The notes under the pieces were generated by a model. The model did not search any database, was not told the origin of the DNA, and saw only the letters and a program-made list of their open reading frames with translations. A DNA stretch of 64,000 bases from assembly GCF_023343835.1 (NCBI RefSeq), contig NC_064433.1, positions 52,852,871 through 52,916,870 of the forward strand, in the 5' to 3' direction. The position numbers and the translations under genes were made by a program. Numbering within the stretch: the first letter of the stretch is position 1; each line of letters begins with the position of its first letter. Below, piece by piece: positions 27,201 to 37,664 of the stretch. This DNA comes from Lagopus muta. Lineage: Eukaryota; Chordata; Aves; Galliformes; Phasianidae.

Positions 27201-30200
27201 ACCTGCTGCTAGGGAAGCATCACCACAAAATGTCAGAAGCGCTGTGGGAGAGATCCCAAAGGGAACCAAACTCCCACCAACTCACCATGGAGATGGAAGC
27301 CTTACCTCCCTCCATACATTTGAAGGCTATCCTTGCAATTGAAGTAAAGGTTACAAAAACCATCACCTTATGACTTCAAATCTTTGTGAAACTCAGCAGT
27401 AGAAGATTCTTACCTATGATTAATTTCAATTATGGGATTAATTGTAACAAAGATAGATACTGAACTGAAAACAAAAGTGATGTTTTGATATTTAACAACC
27501 AACTTAAAACTTGGGGAAAAAAAAAACAATCTGAATGTTTGTATGTTACTTCATTCCCTACACCTTCCTGAAGCTTTGGCTGTATAAAAGATTCCATGAT
27601 ATAAGCAAGGATCCTTTTAAAAGCATGACTTTTATGCATACTACATTAATAACTAAACCATGCCACACTTTGGAACAAGCGTGTACATATATATATATAT
27701 ATAAAATATATCTAATTTAAGATCTAAGACTTGCGGAGTAGAAATCTTAACAATTCTCCAGAGTTAGACTCTAGCAAGCTACCAAGTGCAATTTTAAAGG
27801 AACCAGCATACAGCTTCTTGCTTGCACTGCTTTTGGTATCAGGATCCTAAGTGCCAACTGGAGTTTTGGAAAACTTAGAGGATCTGAAGCTGGTTGAAGA
27901 ATTATTCATAGTAACTTCTGAAGCAAGGGAACAAAACTCACTCTATCACTGAATTGCCTTGGAGACAACCAAAACCAAAAGCCACATACCACAGTTTCTG
28001 CTTTCTTGATGGTGTAAAGACTGTGCAGATATGAGAAACAGAAAAGGAGGGAGCACAATCATCCTTTTCATTTTCTTCAGATGGTGCTTTTCCCTTCCCT
28101 CACCTCTTTCACATTAGCATGGCATAACCTAATGGGCACAAATGTTATTTACTTGGTTTAAAACAAAAGCAAGTGAACAAATTCAATCAGTAAGGCACCC
28201 CCTCCCCTTCCCATAGTATGTTACAACTGTCCATGTTTCAGGGGCTTGCTGCTATCCATTAAACTACAAGTTTAACTTTTGCTACTTATAACTGTATTTT
28301 CAACTCCCAGAATGTAGCTGCAACTTTCACAAGCTGTGATTTGCTCATCTACACATAAACAAGGTAGTTTTCAGTCTTTTCAAACTTTTTTTTTTTTTTT
28401 TTTTTTACAGTTATAAAATAAATTCACCTCTCTAAAACTCAAGAGTTCTCAGCTTTTGGGCTAATGGTAAGGTGAAGAAAGAGCAATACACAGAACTCCT
28501 TTCATCCATGCTGCAGCATAAGTAATATTTACACATTTTAGAATTTTACTGAGTGTTGAAACACAAAGCCCAGAAACAGCCACTGGTCACCTGGCCTTGA
28601 CAAGCATTCATCCATCCTGCTCCTTTCTCCCGACAGCATAAATGCTTTAAGAAGTAATGCGGTCCTACATAGAAAGCAACACCATGAGATGCAGGAGATC
28701 TGCATTTTCTTCCTTGCTCAGCCATACGGTATGTGGCTTTGGCCAAAGAAGTATCACTGCTTTACTTCCACATCACCATTTCTGTTTACAGGCTAAGTAT
28801 AATTATATTTTTTAAAGCAATCACTGTTCAGCAGAGGTATTTCTCACTGGGTGCTTATATTTTCCTGGCTTGATCTCAGTTGGCAACAATAGATGTTAAT
28901 GAAAATTTGAGAACTTCACAATTTTGCTCTTTGGTCCAATGGTGCCTGGATGTGAGGTCCTTTTTCATCTCCTCTTTGTCTTTGAAGCAGACATCTATAA
29001 AGCACACTCGACCTATGGCCACTTTGATGCCACTACGTCAGACAAATTTACTGTAGCTTTTCAGTATCAATAACGTGTTAATGAGAAAATTCAACTATTT
29101 TCAACTAGTCTCCTTTGCTTCTTCCCCTCTGGCAAATCATTCTCTTCTCTCACCGTGCCTTTAGATTAGAGCAGAAACAAAGCAACACGGTTTCCATCCA
29201 GGAAGTACCCAAATCCAAGCAAACAGTACTGCTTTATTGAATAAAAAATTTAATTTAGACAGAGATTATTCAATCCTAGAGAAGCTGCAATTCAAAGGTG
29301 AATGAGAGCTCTGCTAAACACCACAGAAATGTAATGCTCTCATTTCGTATTTTCTATACTTTTATTTTGTAGTCTGCCATGGATTCTGTAAGTACCAGAA
29401 GAGTTATGCTTATCACTCACATTTAAAGCAAGGAAAAAAAAGAATGTTTCTTCTTTCCATTTTCCACTTTCCTTAGTAGCAGTGCATATTCTTAACAGAA
29501 GTGCCAGAAGAGTCCATCAAGAATTAAAATTCTACAGTAGCAGAACACAGGAAATGTGTCTGATTTTGTAACATCTTCACTTATTTTCAGGTGAAGTGTT
29601 CTTAGGACTTCTTTGTGTATTCCAAGGTATAAACACAACCACCTTGACAGAACAGGAGCAATACCACATGTGGAGCAACATGAGCACCACAAACATAATT
29701 TATTCTTTTTTTTTTTTTTAACCATACTTGTGAGGTTGAGCTTAAAAACAAAACAATGTTAGGTTTTTAAGGACACAGAATGGAATTAGTCCTCCTCACC
29801 CTTCTTTGAGAGCTGAGAAATAAAAGTGACAGACACTATAGTGAGCGTATGCTTACTGTCTTAGCACTGGTGAACCAGAAGCTGCAATGCCCTTGGCTTT
29901 AACAAAGATTATGAGGTCAGAGCACACGATGCTCCCATTTTCCTAAATACATGGCATGTGGCACCAAGTCACGCTTTCCTTCCCCTGCGCTGGCTGGAAT
30001 CATTCTAGCTCACCTTCATCTTCTGAAACATGGTTTTCATAATTTTCAAATCTCAGTTTAAGTTCTCTCTGAAGCTCAACAGAAGCACATAATTCAACCT
30101 ACTTCTGCAGCTATTTGGTGACAAAGATGTTCCCAAGCAAATGCACCTATTCAACCAGTCACACAGCTCTGCTATTGCTAACCTCATTTGAACTGCTCTC

Positions 30201-33200
30201 TGTTCCTCATACTTATCTCCTATGTTGCTACAAGCATGAAGATTCACAGCACATCTACACATGCAGATAAAAAACATTAGCAAGAACTATGACAAACTGG
30301 ATGTGAGTTTTCAAAGCTGTAGGTCTGTGTAGCTCTCCTTGTTATTCAGAAGTTTCCTTTAAAACAAAAGCGTTTCTCACGTGACACAAAATTATTATTA
30401 TTATTATTTTTGTTAAATTTTCACTAGACTACCGAAAAAAAAAAAAGCATTGTAGAGAAATGATGCTTTTGGCAAATCAGAGCTAAGATTTCAGGATCAG
30501 AGAGGCATAACAAGGAACTGCTTACTAAGAAGTTGGCTGATCATTTCTGCTAAGAGAAGCAGCATTAAAATAATAAGTTAATCATTTTATTTTGCCATTA
30601 TGCTTCAGAGTCAGTCATCCAAGGCATTAAGAAAGTAAGCTTAAGTGTATTTGAAATGATTCCATGTTTCATTTTCTCAGGAAGCCAGGACAGTATCATC
30701 TAATGCTTAAATCCAAATGTGTTGAATGAAGAGAGATCTAGATAACCTTCTCTGAGAAGGCCACACCAATTTTTGCCTGGCCTTTGCCGATAAGACTCCT
30801 GTAGGGGAGAGTGTACACTTACACTCCTTGGGGATTCAGTCAGCTTCACTTCAAAATCTCATCGTTCAGCCTGTGCTGACAGCAGGAGGTTGGCCTCTGG
30901 CAGAGGCTTAAGTTGCAGGACTGAGCATTTGAGCCCAGCTGGGTGGCACTCCATAAGTAAGGTCAGGAGCGTACACTATAAATGGTGCTGTCAAGAACCA
31001 AACCAGGTGTGTCCTTCATCTGTCACAGAGCGGTGAGGTGAAATTTGACAAAGATGCACTCATACAGCCCTGCTTTTCTCCCTCTCGAAAAGGGAGAGGG
31101 AAAGCCCTGTTCAGCTGTAATCCAGTAGTTAAAGAAGGGTTTTAAAGGAGAGATGAGTTTCACTGGCTTAACATAAAATGTAAGACAAGTTAAAAAGAGA
31201 AGAACGCTGAGTGGGACAAGGCAGAACCAGAAGGAATTGGAACAAATCCTTATCATTAATAAAGGACACTTTGTAACTTTTTCCCTTACAGACTGGTGCT
31301 CCCTGAAGAGATTTCAGACAAGTCAGAACAATTAATACTGAGATACCACAGCAAACCCACAAGAGAGCCTAAGCTTAATATTTTTATAGGACTCTCACCA
31401 GCAAACTTTAAAAGCTTGCACTGAAGTTACTGGGAGCAAAGCAGCTCCATGTCTTTGTGCCTGCAGGATCCTTCAGACCTCCCAGAAGTGTCAGAGTGCC
31501 AACAATACTGTCTATCAACAAGGTTGGTTTTTTATATTACGTATGACAGCATCTTGCTACATCAACATACTTCACCGCTTCCATCCTTCCAAAGTTCAAA
31601 TGCAGTACAGCCCCAGCCTTAAGGAATCTCTCAACATCGTGAATTTAAGCAGCAGGGAGAGTCCCAAAGCACAGTTGTGGATTTAGCATCATCGACTCCG
31701 ACACCTTTAAAACCTTCAGCAGTGTGAGGAGGAGACTGTTCAGGAAATTTCTGTCCACTACAGAAGGCTTCAGTTTCAGATCTATTATGCTCAAACTCAA
31801 CCTGAGCAATAAGTTATGAACACACAGAGATATTCCGACCTGAGATTTGTATGTCACAAGGCTGACCCAACACAGGGAACTGGAAACAGCTTTCTCACAA
31901 CAACAGGAGAAGAGCTGTCAAACTGATTATCAACATTTCCATCCTGTTTTTGTAATGCGAAAACCAAGTGCTTCAAGTAACATCAGTGGTGAAGCAGACA
32001 AAATGTAAGAGGAAATACATAAATGCCCTGTAATTTCAGGTAAGAATATAGCTCATGAATAATGCTCTTACATTTGGCTGCTGTTTGCTTTTTCTTTTTT
32101 CCCCTCTCAAATTCTGCATCTTCAACCAATTTAAAAGCCAGCCTTGTTTACCACCTTGGACAGATTAACTCTATTCCATCGTCCAGTGAAACGATGCTTA
32201 GCTCCTTCCAGCTGCATGCCCTGGTTAGCCAGGGAGTCAGTGCTGCCAGAAGTTTCCAGGCCACAACCCAGTGATTCTCTTGCCACTGTAGGTCTGCAAA
32301 GAGCACAAGAAAGCTACTACTCCACAAGCAGGAGTTGGGCCTGTCAAGGTAGAAATGACAGAGAACAAAGCCAATCCTATTTGCTCCACTATTTAAATGA
32401 AGAGGAGGTGGTTCTAAGGAAAACTTTCCTTTTTGTATGAGGCCAAGCAGCAGTCACCCAGGATTCCTGCTGTACCACACACACACCAGGCCTGAGACCC
32501 CTCCCCAGGTTTCCAGAAACGTACCTGCTGGAGCTCATAGCACAGGCCAACACAGAGACACAACCATTAAACAAAACACAACCAGGACAAGCTACAGCTT
32601 CTATCAGTACAAGATAGTAGAACACAAGCTTGTAGTGCCCGGTGGCACTACACAATGTCCAGATGGATTTGCTCATCAAGCATAACAGCCTGGCCTCATT
32701 CTGCCCTCAAAAAGGGACAACCCACTTTCCTGCAGGAGCTCAGAATCACAAACTGGCTGCCAATTTAACCAACGTACAGCCTAAAGGATCAGACTCAACA
32801 GCCACGTCACAACTGCACAGCCAAACAAAACTTTTGCTGGCTGACCCATCCAGTCTCTGTAATCAAGTCGTAATTCTGACCTTACTCTTTCATATTTCAC
32901 AGCACGTCACTGCACGTGGGGCGTTCTTTCTCTAACAGCATCAACTATGAAACAGCATAAATCTCAGGTGCACCCACACTGTATACAGCTACACTACAGA
33001 CAACCTTAAAAGCTTAAAATCACAGCTGAAGCTGCGTGATGAGGCAGAGGAGAAAAAAAACAACCAATAAGCACTACATCACTGTTTCAGTATTCTGACT
33101 TCAATATGGATTGTGACTCTTCCTCTAAACTCTCCTCTGCTGCAATGGTTTTAATAATTAATATTAATGATCTCTCAATTCCTGTTGTTCTCTCGTTACC

Positions 33201-36200
33201 ACTTTCTCAACCTGGACATACTCTCCTCCTCAATGCAAAATAAGGTGGAAGGGGTGATGAAGAATGAAGACAAACACATTAGGAGAGCCAGATCAAGATC
33301 CCTCCTGCATTCCACAGATTAAAAAGTAAAGTCACCCACATTACTAAAGGTCAGAAAGGTCAGCTTTGAGTAAAGCCAAACATTTGATAATCGCATGTAT
33401 GTCTTCTGAAGCTTTAGAACCATAGCGTTTTTCAGTGGCATCTCTTCAAAGGTCTCTGCTGTGGTTTAGCCCAGCAGGTAGCTGAACACCACACGGCCAT
33501 TCACCCACTCGCACCCCCAGGTGGGATGGGGGAGAGAATTAGAAACAAAACAGAACTCATGGGTTGAGATAGAAGCCATTTGCTAAACCAGAAAAGGAAA
33601 ACAGAAATAGAAATGCAATGATTATATAGCTGCAATGCACTTACCACCCATCAACCAACAGCCAACAACAACACAACTGCCTGCCCACCAGCAACACGGT
33701 GCCTCACCGTCTGCCAACCAACCTCCAGCAGCCCCCAAGCACCAGCCATGTCCCCAGCCAACTCACCACAGCTTTACAGCCTTCTCCTTGATGTCCCAAG
33801 GTGTGGAACGATCGCCTGCCTAATTCAGGCCACCTGCCCTGGCTCTGCCCCACTGAATGGGGCACCCAACCAAAGCACTGGTGTCCTATAACTCTATTTC
33901 AGCTGGAACCAGATGGTTTTTTTATCATCTACTTCTTACAGAATGATGAGGGTGGATTCAAGAACAACAACAACACAACTATGCAGCTTTTCATTACCAT
34001 GCATGTACAAGCAAAAGCTGCCCTAATGCTATGTGACCAATGCACCTCGTTAAAGATACTTTTCATTAAGAAAGTAACAGTACAAAAACAAACTTATGCA
34101 AAAAAAAAAAAACTACCATTTTTTAGTACAGAACTGCTGAGCCCATTTACTATCTTGAATATTCCTTGATGACCTTTGTTGAACCTTAAATTAATGTCAA
34201 AGAAAGAACAGTTTGCCCCCAAAACGTGCAGGAATTTAGCCAATTTAAGTTAAAATTCTATCAAGTGCTTTCAAAATACTTCTTATCAAGCTAGAAGCCC
34301 TAACCAACTAGAGCAACAGGCTTAGGGCACTGAATAAAACATTACTGGCCTTTATGTCCACCTGTACAACACTCAGCTTACAAACACATAGGCTTGATAG
34401 TTTTGTCATACTGGCTATCGCTCAACTATAGCATTCAATATTGATTAAAACTTCCAAAAGTAGGTGTTGCCCATAAAAATCCTACTATAACTTTGCTTTT
34501 TAACACAGATCTAAATCCAAACCAAGACAGTGACACAAACCAACAGTGAAAAAAATATGACATCTCATTAAGTCCGTAATAGCTGTTTCTCTGAAATACA
34601 GAGAAGAAAGCATGAAAGGATACCTTCAGGGAGCTCCCAGGTTTGTGAAACAAACCTATCCTACAGGAACACTGTGGGGAAGACTTTTACACAACATTTG
34701 TTCTTGTTTTACTTTGATTTACGAGAGACAACAGCAGCACATACCGTAGTTCAGTACTGCTTTTTGTTGAACCACACACTTGAAGGCCTTCTTTTAGTTG
34801 GAGTTGATTCTTGGGCACAAGTCATCTGTGCCATAAAGAACCGTAAGCGAGGATTGCTGCACACAATGCTCATGGTTTGTCATTACATATTATGTCATGA
34901 AGATAACAGGGGGTGGCAGTCAAGGGCAGCTGAAGTCTTAAACACAAAGATGCGAGTGAATCTCATGGGAGCTGACATGTCAGGCCCTCACAAACCAGCA
35001 CAGCTCCAAGCTGCAAAACAAACATTTCCCACCTAGGCAGCCTCACACACTCAGCATGCGTTCTGATGATGACAGCTTCCCTTGGAGGAACACTCTTCTG
35101 CAGCATTGTCTCCCTTACAGTTTCACAGCTCTACATTTATCCCTTTATCTCAACACCTACTACTCAACTACCTAACGTAGGCAAGAAATACTGGGATACT
35201 GCTACCTGCTGAAAGGAGAGAAAACAAAAATGTCTTGCAAAATTTTTGTATCTTTATTTTTCTTCCACCAAACGTGGACTCCAGGAAATCCCTTATGGGC
35301 TTCTCCATTACTACTTCATTTGAGACAGAGATGATTGTTGGAGTTTTTGTTTCCCTTTGTTGTACTTCTAAGCAGAGCATGAATGGACTCAACAGCCTAT
35401 TTTACTTACCTTTCTTTTATCTTCATCTGCTGGATCAAATCTGAAAACAGCTCGATTCTGTTTAAAAAAGAAATTACATTTGTTATGCATGAACATCAGC
35501 TGTCAAGTTACAAAACTTTAAAGGTTTGATTAAAACCAGTCTCAGCTAAAGAGAGCAGCCACATCAGCGTGCTTTTCACACTCCACCCAACAGCAAAGGC
35601 TTTAAGTGTTTCTAACCAACAGCTTCAGTTACCTCGATGTTGGTGCACAACAGCAGTAATACGAGTTAATGACACTGAAGAACTTCTAAGCTAAAGGTGT
35701 CAGGAATCATTGAATGGTATGGGTTGGAAGGGACCCCAAGGATCAAGCTCCAATCCTCCCAGCCACAAACAGGGCTACCAACCTCCCTATCTAATATAGA
35801 CCAGCCTGACCAGGATCTCATCCAACCTGGCCTTGAACACCTCCAGGGACAGGGCATCCACAACCTCTCTAGGCAGCCTGTTCCAGCACCTCACCACTCC
35901 CACAGTTAAGAACTTCCCCCTGACATCCAATCTAAATCTTTCCTCCTTAAGCTTAAAACCATTCCCCCTTGTCCTATCACAATCTATCCAAGTGAAAAGT
36001 TGATTACTGTCCTTTTTTATAGTCCTCTTTTAAATACTGGAAGGCTACAAAGAGATTTTTCTGCAGCCCTCTCTTCTCCAGGCTGAATAAGCCCAGCTCC
36101 CTCGGACTGTCTTTGTAGGAGAGGTGCTTCAGCTCTAAATAAGTTCCTTTTCGGCACGAGACTCCCAACACCACCAGTGAACCACAGAAGTTTAGGAAGA

Positions 36201-37596
36201 CACCAACCAAGGGCAGCTAACAAGGACTGACGAGCAGTTAACCAAGAGAAGATTAACAAGAGAGGAATAATAAGGGAAGGAACAGAAATTTGAAATAATA
36301 ACTGCAAATGGGCCAGAGGTGCTTCCCTATTGAGTTCTCTTGGCTTTTCTATAGCCCCCTGTACCTTAAAACTACATTTACCACTCCTCTTCAGTGAAAG
36401 CATAGATTATTGCTTAAGAAGACTAAGAAACAGAAGGAAGACCTGGAAGCTGGAGTACTATGCCCAATCTTTGCTGCCCTCCCCCCAGCAATCTATCTTA
36501 GCCATTAACATTGCACATAAATAGATGTAGGAAGTGTTAGGGCAGAACTTTGAACAAGAAACACATTAAGGTGAAACATCATGCTGAGATCCACTTCAAA
36601 AGAAGCATCGAGCCACACACAACTCCAGAAATCTGTTTAAAAAGCCAGAAATCCCTGAGCAGGAAATGTGCCAGCTCTCACTGTCTTTGAGAATTCCACC
36701 TAAGCCCAAAAACTCATTTGGGGAAGCTCCCGTGAAGGCAGAATACAGTGCAGCAAGCACAAGAAGTGATACGTGCACATAGGTGCTTTCTAACAGCTTT
36801 TAACACAGGGTCACTTCAGAGAATAAACACAGGAGATCGGAGGTTCCCTAAACTGAGCCTTTTGCAGTGCCTTAGAAGTCTAAGAGCTAGATCAGATGAG
36901 CCCAGCAGACTCCAGAGCAACAGCCTGTCAGAGGCAGCACCCTTTGGATGCTGCCATCTCCACCATTGGACTTCACCCAGCAATACAATGATGCACGTCA
37001 GATTTTTCCCCTCACCTCAGCAATGGGAATGAGAGAATCACAGAACGGCTTAGATTGGAAGAGACCTCAAGGATCATCAAGCTCCAATCCCCCCGCCGCA
37101 CGCAGGGAACCTTGAACAAAAAAGCGTAACGTTCGTTCCTGTAACAAAGCCCTGAATTCCAGCAGACACCCAGCTGGACACGGCCGCGTTCGGATCACAC
37201 CCGGAGCCGAACTCCGGGCCAGCAGCGGGTGGGTGGAAGGCCGACAGGGCGGCTCAGTCCCCGCACAGCAGCGGGAACGGACCGGGGGAGCACGGCACCG
37301 GGCGGAGGCACTCCGGGGCTGCCCCCGAGCCTCCGCCGAGGGCTACGTGCTGGTCACAGCCCCCCGAGGCGGGCAGGCCGCAGGACAGCCCTCGTGTTGC
37401 GCGCACAGCGGAAAAGCAGAGCGAGACAGCGGCTCCGCCGGGCAGAGCTCTGGGCGTGGCGGCGGGCACCGCCCGGCTCCCTTCTCCTCCACCCTCAGCC
37501 CGTTACCTCCTCGTTGTACCGCAGCAGGGCCCGCTCCGCGGCCTCGGCGGCTCCGCCGTGCCCCTGCACGGCCTCCAGCACCGCGCCCAGCTCCAT
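4930..37596 (-). CDS. RIC8B: RIC8B, G-alpha chaperone and guanine nucleotide exchange factor (10 coding exons, complete)
   Basis: Joined on the minus strand as 37596-37507, 35457-35410, 25004-24396, 21124-21030, 16750-16597, 16274-16179, 13737-13593, 13443-13299, 11586-11467 and 5041-4930. The total is 1614 bp, a 537-residue protein. All introns are GT..AG and all split codons restore the frame. Ric-8 proteins are cytosolic armadillo/HEAT-type superhelices that fold nascent G-alpha subunits and act as nucleotide exchange factors; the B paralogue serves G-alpha-s and G-alpha-olf. Family marks seen are KLCEG near residue 47, [22 protein letters not shown] in exon 3, [21 protein letters not shown] near 418, and an acidic [10 protein letters not shown] patch at 445-454. 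The exon 9 and exon 10 sequences ([19 protein letters not shown]) favour RIC8B over RIC8A, and so does adjacency to RFX4. The ATG at 37596 has a strong context (G at -3, G at +4). Mammalian full-length protein is slightly longer, mostly because of a longer segment equivalent to exon 5. Confidence 0.95.
5042..11466 (-). other. RIC8B: RIC8B intron 9
   Basis: A 6.4-kb intron, GTATTG...CTTACAG. It holds no recognised gene. Noted contents are a short G-run at about 5855 and the GAGGTT minisatellite/hairpin at 7937-8044. The rest looks like unique AT-rich intronic DNA. Confidence 0.85.
7937..8044 (+). repeat. GAGGTT minisatellite with hairpin
   Basis: Several imperfect copies of a TTGAGGTT(GG) word occur between 7978 and 8028. 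A reverse-complement version (CCACCAACCTCAG) lies at about 7950-7964. The block ends in a perfect 10-bp inverted repeat, TTGAGGTCTC at 8020-8029 and GAGACCTCAA at 8035-8044, with a 5-base loop. It lies inside RIC8B intron 9. Confidence 0.75.
11467..11586 (-). CDS. RIC8B: RIC8B coding exon 9 (in-frame cassette exon)
   Basis: A 120-bp exon encoding the end of Asn461, residues 462-500 and two bases of Arg501: [16 protein letters not shown] ... [19 protein letters not shown]. It starts and ends in the same phase, so skipping it joins AA to A and keeps the frame. A RIC8B form lacking exon 9 is known in mammals. The acceptor is CCTCCAG and the donor is GTATTG. Confidence 0.95.
12338..12682 (-). mobile_element. 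CR1 retroposon, 5'-truncated
   Basis: It begins on the plus strand with AATCATAGAATCATAGAATGG, the reversed CR1 terminal octamers. Read on the minus strand it keeps about 100 codons of the CR1 reverse transcriptase C-terminus, including [15 protein letters not shown] and [19 protein letters not shown]. It is non-autonomous because everything upstream is missing. Confidence 0.92.
12793..12940 (+). mobile_element. CR1 retroposon 3' end
   Basis: GTGGAGTCTCCTTCTCTGGA starts the copy. It continues through GGCAGGGGGGTTGGACTCGA and ends in two ATTCTGTG octamers. It is in plus orientation, opposite to the neighbouring copy, so the pair could fold back. Confidence 0.92.
13299..13443 (-). CDS. RIC8B: RIC8B coding exon 8 (conserved glycine-rich loop and acidic phospho-site cluster)
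   Basis: Encodes the end of Val413 and residues 414-460: [15 protein letters not shown] ... [20 protein letters not shown]. The [10 protein letters not shown] patch (445-454) corresponds to the casein kinase 2 sites mapped in RIC8A, whose phosphorylation enhances activity; that role is carried over by homology. The acceptor is TTTGCAG and the donor is GTATGG, leaving two bases of Asn461. Confidence 0.96.
13444..13592 (-). other. RIC8B: RIC8B intron 7 (short)
   Basis: A 149-bp intron, GTATAC...TTTGCAG, the shortest in the gene. It holds no repeats. Confidence 0.9.
13593..13737 (-). CDS. RIC8B: RIC8B coding exon 7
   Basis: Encodes residues 365-412 and the first base of Val413: [15 protein letters not shown] ... 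[12 protein letters not shown] ... [12 protein letters not shown]. This is one of the most conserved Ric-8 segments. The acceptor is GCTAG and the donor is GTATAC. Confidence 0.96.
13738..16178 (-). other. RIC8B: RIC8B intron 6
   Basis: A 2.4-kb intron with no recognised repeat or gene. A weak CR1-tail-like stretch at about 15836-15893 was noted but not called. Confidence 0.85.
16179..16274 (-). CDS. RIC8B: RIC8B coding exon 6
   Basis: A 96-bp phase 0/0 exon encoding residues 333-364: [32 protein letters not shown]. It matches the [16 protein letters not shown].. .RAHRNIRKF block of the family. The acceptor is TTTTAG and the donor is GTATGT. Confidence 0.95.
16275..16596 (-). other. RIC8B: RIC8B intron 5
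   Basis: A 322-bp AT-rich intron, GTATGG...TTTTAG. Nothing is recognised inside. Confidence 0.9.
16597..16750 (-). CDS. RIC8B: RIC8B coding exon 5
   Basis: Encodes the end of Ser281 and residues 282-332, [17 protein letters not shown] ... FMEKRIDK. The stretch between SCLDVLI and YNGMNM is short ([11 protein letters not shown]), where the mammalian full-length form carries extra residues. The acceptor is TTTCAG and the donor is GTATGG; it ends in phase 0. Confidence 0.94.
16751..21029 (-). other. RIC8B: RIC8B intron 4
   Basis: A 4.3-kb intron. Contents are a CAA-rich stretch at about 16837, a TTTA tandem duplication at 18835-18880, an A-run at 19365-19390 and an octamer-like ATGCAAAT at about 18383. 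A 74-codon minus-strand frame at 17765-17989 is not supported as an exon. Confidence 0.85.
18835..18880 (+). repeat. Tandem duplication around a TTTA array
   Basis: ATTCAAGTCTGTTT occurs at 18835-18848 and again, identical, at 18867-18880. They are separated by 18 bases of ATTT/ATT repeats, which looks like a recent 32-base slippage duplication. Confidence 0.85.
21030..21124 (-). CDS. RIC8B: RIC8B coding exon 4
   Basis: Encodes residues 250-280 and the first two bases of Ser281. It reads [16 protein letters not shown] ... EDKTEELH, matching the [24 protein letters not shown] block of RIC8B. The acceptor is ATATAG and the donor is GTTGGT. Confidence 0.95.
23587..23604 (+). repeat. Poly(T) run
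   Basis: Eighteen consecutive T residues on the plus strand, about 85 bases before the CR1 copy at 23688. It may vary in length. Confidence 0.9.
23688..24098 (-). mobile_element. CR1 retroposon, 5'-truncated
   Basis: It begins with AGAATGGTTCGGGTTGGAAGG, the reversed CR1 3' end with decayed octamers. On the minus strand it retains the reverse transcriptase C-terminal region, including [14 protein letters not shown] and [13 protein letters not shown]. It is in the same orientation as RIC8B. Confidence 0.92.
24263..24291 (+). repeat. Poly(A) run (poly(T) in the RIC8B sense strand)
   Basis: Twenty-nine consecutive A residues, about 105 bases downstream of the RIC8B exon 3 donor in gene orientation. 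It would be a U-tract in the pre-mRNA. Confidence 0.95.
24396..25004 (-). CDS. RIC8B: RIC8B coding exon 3 (large ARM-repeat exon)
   Basis: A 609-bp exon encoding residues 47-249, from KLCEGILN to ...SWNVHSK. It carries most of the N-terminal armadillo-like helices, including [19 protein letters not shown], the [19 protein letters not shown] helix pair and [14 protein letters not shown]. The acceptor is TTGCTTAG and the donor is GTAAGG. A 29-base T run lies about 105 bases into the following intron in the sense orientation. Confidence 0.96.
27685..27703 (+). repeat. TA dinucleotide run
   Basis: A short alternating AT tract within RIC8B intron 2. Confidence 0.85.
28386..28406 (+). repeat. Poly(T) run
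   Basis: Twenty-one consecutive T residues followed by ACAG, in RIC8B intron 2. Confidence 0.9.
30390..30410 (+). repeat. ATT trinucleotide repeat
   Basis: About six ATT units in RIC8B intron 2. Confidence 0.85.
33460..33916. mobile_element. Decayed avian LTR-like element
   Basis: TGTGGTTTAGCCCAGCAGGTAGCTGAACACCACACGGCC starts the block; then come GGTGGGATGGGGGAGAGAATTAG and CATGGGTTGAGATAGAAG. It closes near CTCTATTTCAGCTGGAACCAGA. These words resemble LTRs of endogenous retroviruses common in birds. It looks like a solo, degraded LTR with no adjacent coding remnant. The middle is a CCAAC/CAACA-rich stretch. The family name is uncertain because no library could be searched. Confidence 0.6.
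35410..35457 (-). CDS. RIC8B: RIC8B coding exon 2
   Basis: A 48-bp micro-exon encoding residues 31-46 ([16 protein letters not shown]). It is flanked by a TTTAAACAG acceptor and a GTAAGT donor. It matches the conserved ...FxF..DEDKRK segment that precedes KLCEG in Ric-8 proteins. Both ends are phase 0. Confidence 0.93.
35702..36130 (-). mobile_element. CR1 retroposon, 5'-truncated
   Basis: It begins GGAATCATTGAATGGTATGGGTTGG, the reversed CR1 3' end, and runs through CACCTCCAGGGACAGGGCAT to CAGGCTGAATAAGCCCAGCT. It is a typical CR1 tail in minus orientation within RIC8B intron 1. Confidence 0.92.
37033..37105 (-). mobile_element. Short CR1 3' end fragment
   Basis: GAGAATCACAGAACGGCTTAGATTGGAAGAG then ATCATCAAGCTCCAATCC: the last 70 or so bases of a CR1 in minus orientation, stopping abruptly at the edge of the CpG island. 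Confidence 0.88.
37507..37596 (-). CDS. RIC8B: RIC8B coding exon 1
   Basis: Encodes residues 1-30, beginning [10 protein letters not shown] and ending RYNEE, then the donor GTAACG at 37506-37501. It sits in the CpG island and is very GC-rich. The start is the first ATG in a GGCGGCCATGG context, and the exon ends in phase 0. The N-terminal residues diverge from mammals, as is usual for this exon. Confidence 0.93.
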
Positions 37597-37652
37597 GGCC
37601 GCCGACACCGGCGGCCGCCGCACCCGACCTCCTGCCCCGCGCCCCCTGACGC

Positions 37653-37664
37653 CACGTGACGTAA
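37653..37664 (+). promoter_or_regulatory. E-box / CRE composite CACGTGACGTAA
   Basis: A perfect CACGTG E-box (37653-37658) overlaps a TGACGTAA CRE-like half (37657-37664), 57 bases upstream of the RIC8B ATG. USF/MYC-type bHLH and CREB/ATF-type bZIP factors bind such sites. It may be in the 5' UTR or core promoter. Confidence 0.65.

Larger units (their letters stand above)
25005..35409 (-). other. RIC8B: RIC8B intron 2 (largest)
   Basis: A 10.4-kb intron, GTAAGT...GCTTAG. Recognised contents are an LTR-like element (33460-33916), a T run (28386-28406), a TA run (about 27685-27703) and an ATT triplet run (30390-30410). No additional exon is recognised. Confidence 0.85.
35458..37506 (-). other. 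RIC8B: RIC8B intron 1
   Basis: A 2.0-kb intron, GTAACG...AAACAG. It contains two CR1 pieces in gene orientation (35702-36130 and 37033-37105). Its 5' end lies in the CpG island. Confidence 0.88.
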
